Shown here: one piece after another, positions 1 through 8,879 of the stretch
Layout of the letters: the number at the start of each line of letters is the position of its first letter
Position numbering within the stretch: position 1 is the first letter of the stretch
Assembly: GCA_024742735.1 (NCBI GenBank)
Contig: JANSXV010000003.1
Span: 62,001-126,000 of the forward strand
Origin: Alphaproteobacteria bacterium
GTDB taxonomy: Bacteria > Pseudomonadota > Alphaproteobacteria > Caulobacterales > Maricaulaceae
Length of the DNA: 64,000 bases
Direction: 5' to 3'
Notes under the pieces: model-generated
Seen by the model: the letters and a program-made list of their open reading frames with translations, nothing else
Told to the model about the DNA's origin: nothing
Databases searched by the model: none
Made by a program: the position numbers and the translations under genes

Positions 1-48
1 GGCGGTGGTCAGTTGTCCGCCCAGGCTTCCGACGATCAGAACGCGCAT
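1..48 (-). CDS. flbD: FlbD flagellar response regulator, N-terminal fragment
   Basis: Only the first 16 codons lie in the window (MRVLIVGSLGGQLTTA). They begin at an ATG with a good ribosome binding site (TAAGGAG) 6 nt upstream. The start resembles Caulobacter FlbD, the sigma-54 transcription activator/repressor of late flagellar genes, and FlbD is the expected gene after fliN in the fliF-fliG-flbE-fliN-flbD operon. The call therefore rests on position plus a short N-terminal match. The rest of the gene lies beyond position 1. The sigma-54 type promoters near 8.5 kb are the expected targets of such a regulator. Confidence 0.75.
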   Translation of the reverse strand, partial: MRVLIVGSLGGQLTTA

Positions 49-80
49 CGTTCAGCTCCTTATCTTGAGCCGGGCGGGGT

Positions 81-458
81 CTACCCGGTGTCCCCGTCCT
101 TGATGATTTCAGTCATGGTCACGCCCAGGCGATCCTCCACGACGACGACTTCGCCGCGGGCGACCAGGCGGTTGTTCACATAGATGTCGATGGCCTCGCC
201 CACCTTGCGGTCGAGCTCCAGCACCGAGCCCGAGGTCAGGCGCAGCAGCGAGTTCACGTCCACATGGGCCTTGCCGAGCACGGCGGAGATGTTGACCGGC
301 ACGTCGTAGACCGGGGCGAGATCCACCGCAGTGCGGATCTCCTCCTCGATCAGGGACTGTCCGGCTCCGGCGCCCGGCTGCGCCGGCGACGCGTCAGCGC
401 CCGGGCCGGGCTGCGCGGCGCCCAGATCGGGCAGGTTAAGATCATCTTCGCTCATCAT
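81..458 (-). CDS. fliN: Flagellar motor switch protein FliN
   Basis: 125 aa. An acidic, Pro/Ala-rich N-terminal tail (about residues 1-40) precedes a SpoA domain (about 45-120) with the typical stretch VPVNISAVLGKAHVDV and a GEAIDIYVNN turn. FliN forms the base of the C-ring and receives FliH and CheY-P. The length fits the family. An internal ATG one codon downstream (455) is an equal start choice. It lies 12 nt behind fliH and 32 nt before flbD in one operon. Confidence 0.95.
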   Translation of the reverse strand: MMSEDDLNLPDLGAAQPGPGADASPAQPGAGAGQSLIEEEIRTAVDLAPVYDVPVNISAVLGKAHVDVNSLLRLTSGSVLELDRKVGEAIDIYVNNRLVARGEVVVVEDRLGVTMTEIIKDGDTG

Positions 459-470
459 TCAGCCTCCTGA

Positions 471-1151
471 TCAGGCCGCTTGTCCGTCGGATTGCCTGCC
501 GCCCTCGCCGTCGGCGAAGCCCTCTCCGGCTCCGTCTTCGGCATGGGGGTCGGCCAGCCATTTGCGCACCGCCTCGGCGATGCGCGCTTCAATTTCGCTT
601 GCGCTGCGTTCGATCGCGCCGGCACGCCATTCGATGACGCAGTCGCCTGCGCTCACCTCCTCGTCGGCGCGCACGACCACGGCGCCCTCAAGGCCCTCCT
701 GGTCGGCGAACGCGTACAGCCGCTCGGCGACAGAGTCGGCCAGATGCGGCGCAACTCGCACCGCTATGCGGGGTTCGGCGCGCAGGTCGCTCAGCGCTTC
801 TGCAACGCAGGCCTCGATCGTCTCGGCGCCATACTGGTCCAGGGCCGCCCCGGCTATGGCGCGCGCAGCAGCCAGCGCCAGCCGGGCTGCGTCCTCGCGA
901 AGGACTTCGCTTTCCTGATCCAGCCGGGCATGGAGCGCCTGCAGCTTGCCCGTGACCTGCCGCAGCGCGTCTGCGGCGGCTCGAGCGGCTTCTGCCTCCT
1001 CGCAGTTGCGTGCATCGCTGGCGGCGGCCTCCGCCAGTGCGCGGGCCTCCTCCTCGGTGAGAATCTTCCTGATCTTTTCCCCGTCGCGCAGGACAGTGCC
1101 GTCCGCCGCGAACTCGCGGTCGAAGGCGAAGGGCTTGAACTGGTCGCTCAT
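471..1151 (-). CDS. fliH: Flagellar assembly protein FliH (FlbE-type)
   Basis: 226 aa, acidic and Ala/Glu-rich, with a long helical, coiled-coil-like segment (about residues 35-110) and a FliH/YscL-type C-terminal half (about 110-200). It corresponds in position to Caulobacter flbE, between fliG and fliN. FliH ties the FliI export ATPase to the C-ring through FliN. Sequence divergence is high, as is usual for FliH, so gene order carries much of the call. It starts 12 nt after the fliG stop. Confidence 0.85.
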   Translation of the reverse strand: MSDQFKPFAFDREFAADGTVLRDGEKIRKILTEEEARALAEAAASDARNCEEAEAARAAADALRQVTGKLQALHARLDQESEVLREDAARLALAAARAIAGAALDQYGAETIEACVAEALSDLRAEPRIAVRVAPHLADSVAERLYAFADQEGLEGAVVVRADEEVSAGDCVIEWRAGAIERSASEIEARIAEAVRKWLADPHAEDGAGEGFADGEGGRQSDGQAA

Positions 1152-1163
1152 GATTTCGCCTCC

Positions 1164-2186
1164 CTAATAAATCAGTTCGTCCTCGCCGCCGCCTTCGGCG
1201 ATGAGGATCTCGCCCTTGGCGGCGAGGTCCTTGGCGAGGTTGACCATGGATTGCTGGGCCTGATCGACGTCCTTGAGACGCACCGGGCCCAGGGCGGCCA
1301 TGTCCTCGCGCAGGATCTTCGCAGCGCGTTCGGACATGTTTGAGAAGAACAGATCGCGCAGGGAGTCCGACGCGCCCTTCAGCGCCAGCCCCAGCTGGTC
1401 CTTGGGCACCTGGCGCAGCAGCGTCTGGACCCCTTGCGGATCCAGCTTGCCGAGGTCCTCGAACACGAACATGAGCGAGCGGATCTTCTCCGCGCTGTCC
1501 CGGTTGCGTTCCTCCAGCGAGGCCAGGAACCGGGGCTCGGTCTGGCGGTCGAAATTGTTGAAGATGTCCGCCATGAGCTCATGGCTGTCCTGCTTGGACG
1601 TGCGCGCCAGATTGCTCATGAACTCGTTGCGCAACGTCTCCTCGATCTTCTCGATGATCTCGCGCTGGACCGGCTCCATGCGCAGCATGCGCATCACGAC
1701 TTCCAGGGCGAAGTCTTCCGGCAGCGCCGCCAGCACGCGCGAGGCGTGATCTGGCTTCACCTTGGAGAGCACGACAGCGACTGTCTGGGGGTATTCGTTC
1801 TTGAGATAGTTGGCGAGGACGACCTCGTTCACATTGGCCAGCTTGTCCCACATGGTCCGACCAGCCGGGCCGCGCAGCTCCTCCATGATCTGCTCGACTT
1901 TTTCCTCGGGCAGGAAGGAGGCGAGGATGCGGTGCGCCTGATCGACCGAGCCCACGATGGCCCCGGTCGAGCTCATTGAGCCGACGAATTCCAGGATCAG
2001 CTTCTCGACCGCTGTAGCGGTGACATTGCCCAGACGCACCATGGCCTGGGAAACGATGCGGATCTCCTCGTCATCCATCTTCTGCCACAGCGCACGCTGC
2101 TCATCGCCGAGCGCAAGCAGGATCACAGCCGCCTTCTCGGCGCCGCTGAGCTGGCTGGAGTCATCGATTCTGCGCGCTGCTGACAT
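1164..2186 (-). CDS. fliG: Flagellar motor switch protein FliG
   Basis: 340 aa, standard length. The N-terminal domain binds FliF. The middle domain carries the EHPQT-type motif as EYPQT near residue 130, and the C-terminal domain has the charged torque helix (region around [17 protein letters not shown]). The ATG overlaps the fliF stop by 1 nt (TGATG), which indicates translational coupling. FliG is the rotor protein that contacts the MotA stator. Confidence 0.97.
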   Translation of the reverse strand: MSAARRIDDSSQLSGAEKAAVILLALGDEQRALWQKMDDEEIRIVSQAMVRLGNVTATAVEKLILEFVGSMSSTGAIVGSVDQAHRILASFLPEEKVEQIMEELRGPAGRTMWDKLANVNEVVLANYLKNEYPQTVAVVLSKVKPDHASRVLAALPEDFALEVVMRMLRMEPVQREIIEKIEETLRNEFMSNLARTSKQDSHELMADIFNNFDRQTEPRFLASLEERNRDSAEKIRSLMFVFEDLGKLDPQGVQTLLRQVPKDQLGLALKGASDSLRDLFFSNMSERAAKILREDMAALGPVRLKDVDQAQQSMVNLAKDLAAKGEILIAEGGGEDELIY

Positions 2187-3823
2187 CAGGCGTCCTCGTG
2201 CATCCAGGTGCGCAGAATGCTCATGGTCTCATCGGGATGCTGGTCGACGAGCGACGCGACCTTGCGGACGGATGACTTCTTCACCTGACCGTCAATTTGC
2301 GCCACATCGATCCGCTCCTCTTCCCGGAATTCCTCACTTTCGGGCAACAACACCTGCTCGCCACCCGCGCCCCGGGCGGCGATCCGGCCCTGCCCCGCCG
2401 AAGCCCCGGCGAGCGCCGCAGCACCGGCTGGCGCCGGCCCGGCGATCGCGCCGCGCACCAACGGGCGCGCCACGAGGAGAATGATCAGGACCGAGGTGAT
2501 GAACAGGACCGCGATCTCCGCGATCCGCATGAAGTCGAGCCGGGCGAGCGAAAAGCCTTCCGGCGCAGGGGTTCCGGCGGAGAAGTCGGGGCGCGAGAAC
2601 GCCATCTCTTCGACTTCAAGGATCTGGGTCTCCGCTCGGAGTTCGGCGTTCACGGGAAACCCGACCGCAGCGGCGACCAGCCGCTCGATCGTCTCAAGCT
2701 CATCCTGCCGAGACTCAAAGCTGATCGTGCCGTCATCAGCCCGGACCGGACGTTGATCAACCACGACCGAGACCGCCAGACGCTCAAGGTCCCCGGCTTC
2801 GCGCACGGTCGTGGTCTGGGTGGAGGAGTTTTCGTAATTGCGCTCGGTCACTTCGTTCTGGGACGTGGCCATGGCCGGCTGGCCGCCGCCGGTTGTCCCG
2901 GCGGCGTCTGGCTGGTTCTCCGAAACTGACACCGCGCCGTCGTTGAGCGGCTCGGTGGAGGAAGACGCCTCCTCCCGGCGGGAAACCTCAACCTGGGTGT
3001 TGGGATCGTAGACCAGGCTGGTCTGCGTCCGGCTTTCCCGGCTCAGCTCGGCGGTGACCGCCACGCGCGCCGCGCCGGGGCCGACCACGCCTTCCACGAT
3101 GTCCAGGATGCGCCGCCGCAGGCGCTCCTCGATCTGGGAGCGGCGGTCTTCAAGGGCGGCGCTGGTGGCCATATCGCCGTCGGTCGGGCTGGCCAGCAGG
3201 CGGCCGGAATCATCGGCGATGGTGATGCGGCTGGGCGACAGCCCCGCCACAGCGGTGGCGACGAGATTCTGGATGGTCGCGACCTGACCGGCGCGCAACT
3301 CGCCGTTGGTCTGGATCACGACCGAGGCCGACGGCTCCTGCTGATCGCGCGAGAAGAGCCGGCGCTCAGGCAGGACCAGGTGGACCCGGGCCCGCGAAAC
3401 GCCAGCGAGAGTGTTGATGGACCGGGCGAGCTCGCCCTCAAGCGCGCGGCGCGCATTGACGTTCTGGACAAAGCTGGTCGTGCCCAGCGCATCAGTTTCA
3501 TCAAAGATTTCATAGCCGACCGAGCCGAAGCCCAGCGCCCCGCCGGATGCGACGCGAACCCGGGCGGCGTCGACCTGGTCGGTGTCCACATAAACCGCGG
3601 TGCCGCCCTCGCGCAGCTCATAGGCGATGCCGCCCTGGTCCAGGCGTTCGGTGACGGAGGCGGCGTCAGCCGGCTGCAGACCGGAGAACAGCAGGGCCTG
3701 GCCTGACCCGTTCATGGACAGGGTGAAAATCACCAGCGCCGCCGCAGCCCCGGCAGTTAGGCCGAGAATGGCGGCCAGGCGGCCCCAGCCGAAGCGGGCG
3801 AGTTGCTCTAGAAAGGCGTTCAC
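2186..3823 (-). CDS. fliF: Flagellar MS-ring protein FliF
   Basis: 545 aa. Transmembrane segments lie at about residues 15-38 and 430-452. Between them sits a YscJ/FliF ring-building domain, including [20 protein letters not shown]-type sequence and [16 protein letters not shown], followed by the periplasmic FliF C domain. The C-terminal tail ([20 protein letters not shown]) is the FliG-binding peptide. It is the first gene of the operon fliF-fliG-fliH-fliN-flbD. A GTTAAG half-site lies about 90 nt upstream, but I could not find a full CtrA box or a correctly spaced sigma-54 site. Confidence 0.97.
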   Translation of the reverse strand: MNAFLEQLARFGWGRLAAILGLTAGAAAALVIFTLSMNGSGQALLFSGLQPADAASVTERLDQGGIAYELREGGTAVYVDTDQVDAARVRVASGGALGFGSVGYEIFDETDALGTTSFVQNVNARRALEGELARSINTLAGVSRARVHLVLPERRLFSRDQQEPSASVVIQTNGELRAGQVATIQNLVATAVAGLSPSRITIADDSGRLLASPTDGDMATSAALEDRRSQIEERLRRRILDIVEGVVGPGAARVAVTAELSRESRTQTSLVYDPNTQVEVSRREEASSSTEPLNDGAVSVSENQPDAAGTTGGGQPAMATSQNEVTERNYENSSTQTTTVREAGDLERLAVSVVVDQRPVRADDGTISFESRQDELETIERLVAAAVGFPVNAELRAETQILEVEEMAFSRPDFSAGTPAPEGFSLARLDFMRIAEIAVLFITSVLIILLVARPLVRGAIAGPAPAGAAALAGASAGQGRIAARGAGGEQVLLPESEEFREEERIDVAQIDGQVKKSSVRKVASLVDQHPDETMSILRTWMHEDA

Positions 3824-3940
3824 GTCGGGTCAGGTCCTGGAAAGCTTGCCCCTCACAGCCCGGCCGGACGACCGAAGCTAGGCAAGTTTTTCCCACCGCC
3901 CGCGTAAACGAGGACTTAACGGCTTGAATCAAAACGCACT

Positions 3941-3972
3941 GCAGGCGCGCAGCGGGATCCGCGCGCGCCTGC
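3941..3972 (-). terminator. Stem-loop between sciP and fliF
   Basis: A perfect 10-bp inverted repeat (GCAGGCGCGC / GCGCGCCTGC) with a 12-nt loop lies 54 nt after the sciP stop. Read on the minus strand it is followed a few bases later by GTTTTG. It may terminate sciP or act as a structured leader of fliF. The U-tract is short, so termination is not certain. Confidence 0.4.
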
Positions 3973-4025
3973 GGCAATTCATGAGTCTGATCAGCGCCGT
4001 AGCGCAGACACGGCCGTAAAGGAGC

Positions 4026-4307
4026 CTACTGACGATACTGCTGAATGCGTGTGGTCCGCAGTCCGGCCAGGCCATGACGGTCGATCGACCGCTGCCAGGA
4101 GAGAAACTCCTCAACCGTCAGACGGTAGCGATCACACGCCTCATCCAGGCTGAGCAGCCCGCCGCGGACGGCAGCGACCACCTCGGCCTTGCGGCGGATC
4201 ACCCACCGCTTGGTTTCCGGGCTGGGAAGATCGGCGACGGTCAGCGGGCTGCCATCCGGTCCGATCACGTAATTCTCTTTCTTCGCTCGACGTTCCATCC
4301 GACCCAT
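4026..4307 (-). CDS. sciP: SciP, CtrA-inhibiting small transcription factor (DUF1153)
   Basis: 93 aa, nearly all of it a single helix-turn-helix domain. It contains the family hallmarks YVIGPDGSPLT, WVIRRKAEVVAAVRGGLLSL, EEFLSWQR and the C-terminal TRIQQYR. In Caulobacter SciP binds CtrA and blocks activation of CtrA promoters in swarmer cells. There too it sits among flagellar genes next to flgE. An internal ATG at 4298 (MERRAKK) is a possible alternative start. Upstream on the minus strand are a 17-bp palindrome (4368-4384) and a TTTA-N7-TTTA pair at about 4393-4408 that loosely resembles a CtrA box. Confidence 0.93.
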   Translation of the reverse strand: MGRMERRAKKENYVIGPDGSPLTVADLPSPETKRWVIRRKAEVVAAVRGGLLSLDEACDRYRLTVEEFLSWQRSIDRHGLAGLRTTRIQQYRQ

Positions 4308-4367
4308 CCTTTGTATCCGGGCCCGTCTTGTGCGCGCCCTTGATGGGAGGGGTTGTACCGCAATCGT

Positions 4368-4384
4368 CTTAGAAAACTTCTAAG
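4368..4384. promoter_or_regulatory. Palindrome upstream of sciP, candidate operator
   Basis: CTTAGAA-AAC-TTCTAAG is a perfect 7-3-7 inverted repeat about 60 nt before the sciP start, in the short space between sciP and the flgE terminator. Its place suggests an operator or overlapping promoter element. No known consensus is claimed. Confidence 0.4.
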
Positions 4385-4417
4385 CCTGAGGGTAAATCGG
4401 CGATAAATCATATGTTT

Positions 4418-4455
4418 AGAAAAAAATAACCCCGACGCGATGAGTCGCGCCGGGG
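4418..4455 (-). terminator. Rho-independent terminator of flgE
   Basis: On the minus strand, an 11-bp stem with one mismatch (CCCCGGCGCGA / TCGCGTCGGGG) and a 4-nt loop is followed by TTATTTTTTTC. It starts 38 nt after the flgE stop and separates the fliK-flgD-flgE unit from sciP. Confidence 0.88.
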
Positions 4456-4492
4456 CCAGGGACGTCGCCGGTGGGACGGCGGGGTCGAAAAC

Positions 4493-5884
4493 TTACCGCT
4501 TCATCTGGATGGCTTCGTTGAGCATCTCGTCAGCGGTGGTGATGATCCGCGAGCTGGCCGAATAGGCCCGCTGGGTGATGATCAGGTTGGAGAACTCGGT
4601 CGCGATATCAACGTTCGAGTTTTCCAGAGTGGAGGCCGATATGGTGCCCGAAGACCCCACGCCGGGCGCGTTCAGCGTGAAGGCGCCGGAATCATCGGTG
4701 ATCTGGAAGCTGGCGCCTCCGACAACCGCCAGGCCGTTGGGATTGAACACTGTGGCGACGGGGATCTGGTAGATCTGACGCACGACGCCGTTGGTGAAGC
4801 GGGCCGAGACGAAGCCCTCGGCGTCGACTTCCACCCCGGCGAAATCGCCGAAGATTGCTCCGTCCACGACAGTGGAGTTCAGAACCGATGGGCTGTCGAA
4901 CTGGGTGACCCCGCCCGGGCTGCCCGCCGCGCCGAGATCGAAGGAGAGGTCCTGAGATCCCACGCCCGTGGAGGCGGCCCACTGGACATCGGTCGCCCCT
5001 AGCGCCGCAGCGTTGTCGGAGCCCAAAAAGCTCAGGTTGGTAGGCAATGTGGTGTTGCCGGGATCGAGTTCGCCATTGGTGTCGAACGCAATTATGCCAG
5101 TGGCGATCTGACCGTTATTGAGGCCGGCGCCCGTTGTGACGTCTGAGGCCGGCTCCACATGCAGCTCGGCATGCCACTGGTTGGCCGTGGATGACTTCAG
5201 CAGCGACAGGGTCACAGAGCGCACGCCGCCCTGGGTGTCATAGATCTGGATGGTGCGCTGGAAGTCCGGGGTCACCGCGCCCGACGCCATGTTGGAGGCG
5301 GCCGCGGTCGAGTCATAAGTCGCTTCGGCAGGCGAAACCGCCTGGCTGGCCTGGAGGTTGGCGTTGATCCGGACGGAGCCGGTCGCATCAGCGGTGCCCC
5401 CGATATTGGACAGGTTCACCGCCTCCAGCTCATTCAGGTTGGATGGATTCTGGACAACCGTGCCGTCCGGCTGGACCGGCCAGGCGAACAGGTACTGGCC
5501 GGCATCATTGCGCATATAGCCCTGATCATCTGTCTGGAAGCCGCCGGAGCGGGTGAACAGCACCGCATCGGTGCCGGAAGCGTTGTCCGGGCTGGGTCGC
5601 ACCACGAAGAAGCCATTCCCGTCGATCGCCAGATCCGTGGGCGAGCTGCCAGGATTGAGCAGGCCGGCCGAGTTCACGTCGAGGCGCGAATTCGCCGTCA
5701 CGCCCGAGGCGGCATAGCGCGCCTCTCCGCCGCCGCCGATCTTGTAGTTCGGCGTGAAGGTCGTATCCACGCGCTTGTATCCGATCGTGTTCACGTTCGC
5801 GATATTGTCGGAGATCGCAGCCAGCGCGCTGGAATTGGCCAGAAGGCCGGATGCGCCGGCGGCCAGTGCGGAATTGATGCTCAT
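4493..5884 (-). CDS. flgE: Flagellar hook protein FlgE
   Basis: 463 aa. The N-terminal rod/hook domain shows SALAAGASGLLANSSALAAI, DNIANVNTIGYKR and the D0/D1 junction. The central domain (about 90-380) is variable, and the C-terminal rod domain contains LENSNVDIATEFSNLI followed by QRAYSASSRIITTADEML. FlgE polymerises into the hook under the FlgD cap. It is the last gene of the fliK-flgD-flgE unit and is followed by a strong terminator. Confidence 0.96.
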   Translation of the reverse strand: MSINSALAAGASGLLANSSALAAISDNIANVNTIGYKRVDTTFTPNYKIGGGGEARYAASGVTANSRLDVNSAGLLNPGSSPTDLAIDGNGFFVVRPSPDNASGTDAVLFTRSGGFQTDDQGYMRNDAGQYLFAWPVQPDGTVVQNPSNLNELEAVNLSNIGGTADATGSVRINANLQASQAVSPAEATYDSTAAASNMASGAVTPDFQRTIQIYDTQGGVRSVTLSLLKSSTANQWHAELHVEPASDVTTGAGLNNGQIATGIIAFDTNGELDPGNTTLPTNLSFLGSDNAAALGATDVQWAASTGVGSQDLSFDLGAAGSPGGVTQFDSPSVLNSTVVDGAIFGDFAGVEVDAEGFVSARFTNGVVRQIYQIPVATVFNPNGLAVVGGASFQITDDSGAFTLNAPGVGSSGTISASTLENSNVDIATEFSNLIITQRAYSASSRIITTADEMLNEAIQMKR

Positions 5885-6004
5885 TCGTCAGCTCCCGTTG
5901 TCCACTCTTGTTTCTGTTTCGTCAGTTGCGGGATCCGGTCCGGCGCATTCTGGCGCGCCCTCGCCCCGTGCTCGTCTGGCGCCTCTCGCAGCGCCGTCTC
6001 CCCC

Positions 6005-6691
6005 TCAAACGCCGTCCGCTTCGCGGACTGCAATTACAGAGCCGGCGGGCGCGCGCAGCGGGCCCAGCTCGACCATCACCGTATCGCCGGTCATCTCCAC
6101 GCCCGTGGCCCGGCGGGTCACGCGCACCGGCACGTCCAGGCGATCTCCATTGGCGTCCTTGGCCACGACTTCCAGGCTGTACAGTCCGGGCGGCGCGACA
6201 TTTCCGGCGGCGTCCCGGCCGTCCCAGGAGAAGGTCTGTGAGCCCTGGCCGGGTTCACCCGGCAGCGTCGCCACGACCCGCCCGGTCTCATTGGTCACCA
6301 TCAGCTCGGTTGTGGAGGCCTGGCGGGGCATCACGTACTCCCAGCGCGCAGCGCCATCTTCCAGAACGCTCACAGGCGACGAAATCGTGACCTGGCGGCC
6401 GACATAGTCGGTCGCGGACATGCGGGCATTGGCCGCCTGAAGCGCCAATATCGTCTCCAACGACTGGTTCGAAGCGATCTGCTGTTCGACGCTGGAGAAC
6501 TGGACGAGCTGTTCGGTGAACTGCTGGGCGTCCATGGGGTCGAGCGGATCCTGATTCTGCAACTGCTCGGTCAGCAGGGTCAGGAAGGTGTCGAAATTAT
6601 CCGCCAGGCTTGCGGCGGCGCCAGCAGCCTGATCGGCGCTGCCGCGGCCGGCGCCAGGAAGCGCCTGGGCGAGCGGGTTGAGTTCGAACAT
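6005..6691 (-). CDS. flgD: Flagellar hook capping protein FlgD
   Basis: 228 aa. The N-terminal hook-cap signature is present (FLTLLTEQLQNQDPLDPMD, then FSSVEQQ). It is followed by a FlgD Ig-like/Tudor domain with FSWDGRDAAGNVAPPGLYSL. FlgD caps the growing hook and is replaced by the hook-junction proteins FlgK and FlgL. It starts 5 nt after the fliK stop, so it is certainly cotranscribed with it. Confidence 0.95.
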   Translation of the reverse strand: MFELNPLAQALPGAGRGSADQAAGAAASLADNFDTFLTLLTEQLQNQDPLDPMDAQQFTEQLVQFSSVEQQIASNQSLETILALQAANARMSATDYVGRQVTISSPVSVLEDGAARWEYVMPRQASTTELMVTNETGRVVATLPGEPGQGSQTFSWDGRDAAGNVAPPGLYSLEVVAKDANGDRLDVPVRVTRRATGVEMTGDTVMVELGPLRAPAGSVIAVREADGV

Positions 6692-6696
6692 GGACT

Positions 6697-8418
6697 TCAG
6701 GTCCTCACATCAAGGCCGCGTCGTGCGGCGATTTCAAATCCGTAAAGTCGCAGCGGACCGGCAGAATCCGCCGTCTCCGCAAGCACGGTTTCAGTCTGAC
6801 TCCAGGCGGCGCTGGTGAAGCGTGGCTCTGCGCCGTCATCGCGTGATGGCGCACCGTCATCGTTCAGGGAGAAGGACAGGCCGTCCTCTGCGAGATCGAG
6901 TCCAGCTTCGGCCAGGGCCTTCTCGAGATCGCGCGCAGAGCGTTGCAGATCAGCAAGCGTGTCGGCGCGCTCAGCCGATAGAAGGGCGCGCACCGAGTTA
7001 TCCGCGCCCATCTCCAGTCGCACCTCGACCCGGCCCAGCTCCGCCGGGTCCAGGCGAATATCGAATACGCGGCCGCCCTCCACAGCGCGCGCCGCGATCC
7101 GGGCGGCGAGCATCTGGACGGTCTGGGGCTGAAAGCGTGCGGCGGCGTGCGCGTTCGCGGCCTGCGGCATAGCCTGACGCTGGACCTCCGCGCGAGCCTC
7201 ACTGCGGTGCCCAGAGGCTTCAAGACTGAGATCCGCTTCCGCCTCACTGGTCAGACCCGCGCTCCCGGCGAGGTCCAGCGTGGCCAAGAGCGGCTTCGCG
7301 GAAGCCGCGTTCAGCATCGCTGAGGCGAAGGTGGCCGCGCTGTTCGACGGCGCCGGGGCGGCCGGTTTTGACGCGACGGCTTCGGCGCCCGGCGCCGGAG
7401 CGGATTTTCCAGCCGACAAGTCGGTCTTGCCTGCGCCTGACTCCGTCTGATCGAGGCGCGCCGCTGCTTTCACCTGCTCGCCCGGGGCGCGCGCGGCCGC
7501 GATCTCGGAGACGCCCCGTGCATCACGCGGCAGGGCCTCAAGGACCGACTTCGCGGCCGGGGCGGCAAGATCGCCGCCGGAAGCCTTCGCAGAAATGCTC
7601 GCCTTGGCGCCATCAAGCCGCGCAGTGTCGACGCTCGGGGCCCCAGGTGACGCGGCCGCCGGTTCGCCGGTGGCGGAGGTGGGTCCAGGCTGCACCGCCA
7701 CAGCGGCTTGCTTGCCGCCAATAGGCGCGGCGGCGTCGGCGTTCGGGGAAGCAGCGGCCGCCTGTCCGATCACCGCCAGCGGCTGAGCCCCAGCTTGCGG
7801 TCCGGCGCCTGACACCGCCGGGGTCCCACCCACCTTGGCGTCGTTTAGCGGTGACTCATCCTTTGTGGACCGCGCAGCCTGCTTGGCGACCGGCGCCTTC
7901 ACCCCGTCATCCCAGGACCGGCTGACGGCGCCCTGTGCAATAGCGGACGGGCGGACCTGAGCTGTGTCCGACGCAGCCTTGCCGCGGAAAATGCTGAGAG
8001 CCGCCTGCGACGATCCGGGCGCCGACACGTCCGGCTGCAGGCCTGAATCCGCGATCTCGACGAGCGTCTCAGGCCCCGCTTCCGAAGGCGGCTGAGCCGG
8101 CATCCGCGCGGCGGCGGCCATAGGCGCATCCGTCTGTTGCGGCGCATCGGTTGCAGCCTCGTCCAGCCCAAGGCGCGCCGCACGCTGGAGCGCGTCTTGA
8201 TCGACGGCCTGTTCCGGAGCGGCGGCGTTCGGGTGCGCGGGTGCGCGGCCGATCTGGGTATTGGCCGGGCGCTGGACAGGAGGGGCCGATCCGCTGGCGA
8301 TCAACGCCTCGAACTCTGCGCCATCCTGAGGCGCAGACGCAGAGACGCCCGCAGCGCCGGACGCCGATGCCGGCGCCGGAGCGATACCCGTCAGAAAATG
8401 CGCCACGAGGGACGACAT
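6697..8418 (-). CDS. fliK: Flagellar hook-length control protein FliK
   Basis: 573 aa from the ATG at 8418 (MSSLVAHFLTGIAP). The open frame runs further upstream, but that part crosses the promoter region and does not look coding. The long, low-complexity Ala/Pro/Gln-rich N-terminal region is typical of the FliK molecular ruler. The C-terminal Flg_hook domain (about 440-540) holds RLDPAELGRVEVRLEMG. FliK sets hook length and switches export specificity. A sigma-54 type promoter lies about 100 nt upstream. Confidence 0.9.
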   Translation of the reverse strand: MSSLVAHFLTGIAPAPASASGAAGVSASAPQDGAEFEALIASGSAPPVQRPANTQIGRAPAHPNAAAPEQAVDQDALQRAARLGLDEAATDAPQQTDAPMAAAARMPAQPPSEAGPETLVEIADSGLQPDVSAPGSSQAALSIFRGKAASDTAQVRPSAIAQGAVSRSWDDGVKAPVAKQAARSTKDESPLNDAKVGGTPAVSGAGPQAGAQPLAVIGQAAAASPNADAAAPIGGKQAAVAVQPGPTSATGEPAAASPGAPSVDTARLDGAKASISAKASGGDLAAPAAKSVLEALPRDARGVSEIAAARAPGEQVKAAARLDQTESGAGKTDLSAGKSAPAPGAEAVASKPAAPAPSNSAATFASAMLNAASAKPLLATLDLAGSAGLTSEAEADLSLEASGHRSEARAEVQRQAMPQAANAHAAARFQPQTVQMLAARIAARAVEGGRVFDIRLDPAELGRVEVRLEMGADNSVRALLSAERADTLADLQRSARDLEKALAEAGLDLAEDGLSFSLNDDGAPSRDDGAEPRFTSAAWSQTETVLAETADSAGPLRLYGFEIAARRGLDVRT

Positions 8419-8522
8419 GCGCGAGCCTGTCTCTTCCGGTCTGATCGGAAAGCGCGCGTTTTGCCGCCTGGTGATCGGTGCTGCTGCGGACCTTTTGTCC
8501 GAGCGGTGCGGAGTGGAGGCCT

Positions 8523-8537
8523 GCAAGCGGCCTGCCA
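8523..8537 (-). promoter_or_regulatory. Sigma-54 promoter for fliK-flgD-flgE
   Basis: On the minus strand TGGC-AGGCCGC-TTGC matches the -24/-12 consensus, with GG and GC exactly 10 nt apart. Predicted transcription would start about 12 nt downstream, roughly 95 nt before the fliK ATG. Late hook genes in this lineage are sigma-54/FlbD controlled. Confidence 0.72.
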
Positions 8538-8670
8538 GTTTCTTGAATTCATTTTTTATAATGAAAACAGCGGTTAATGCGCGATTAATCATGTTCGAGG
8601 GCAAGCCTGACGGGCAAGGAGTGCCGGTCTCCCGGCGAGAATTTCCCTGCAGCGCCGCCGTACCCGGACT

Positions 8671-8685
8671 TGGCCCGGCGCTTGC
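8671..8685 (+). promoter_or_regulatory. Sigma-54 promoter for flgK-flgL
   Basis: TGGC-CCGGCGC-TTGC on the plus strand has the exact GG-N10-GC spacing. It faces flgK, leaving a leader of about 180 nt, and is divergent to the promoter at 8523-8537. The 461-bp space from 8419 to 8879 holds these two promoters and an AT-rich centre (8545-8600) suited to IHF or activator binding. No gene was seen in it. Confidence 0.7.
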
Positions 8686-8879
8686 GCTTCTGATTCCAGA
8701 GACGCGCGCGGCCAAACGCCGCCGGACTGAGGCAGATACATGAAAAGCCAAATTATATCAGCATGGTATGATGATCGCGGGCTCCCCCTTCACCCACGAT
8801 CTACACCGTTTGAGTCAGGCAGAATCTGCCTGCTGATGGGCAGCTTCATCCCCGCGCGCGCTGGTAAGGGAGGCGGCTC

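Noticed and set aside
3880-3900. Possible sigma-54 promoter before fliF (TGGG...TTGC on the minus strand)
   Set aside because: The spacing between GG and GC is one nucleotide too short, and fliF-class operons in Caulobacter do not use sigma-54.
8419-8751. Upstream extension of fliK
   Set aside because: It crosses two sigma-54 promoters and an AT-rich spacer, and the translation lacks FliK character; the start at 8418 is better.
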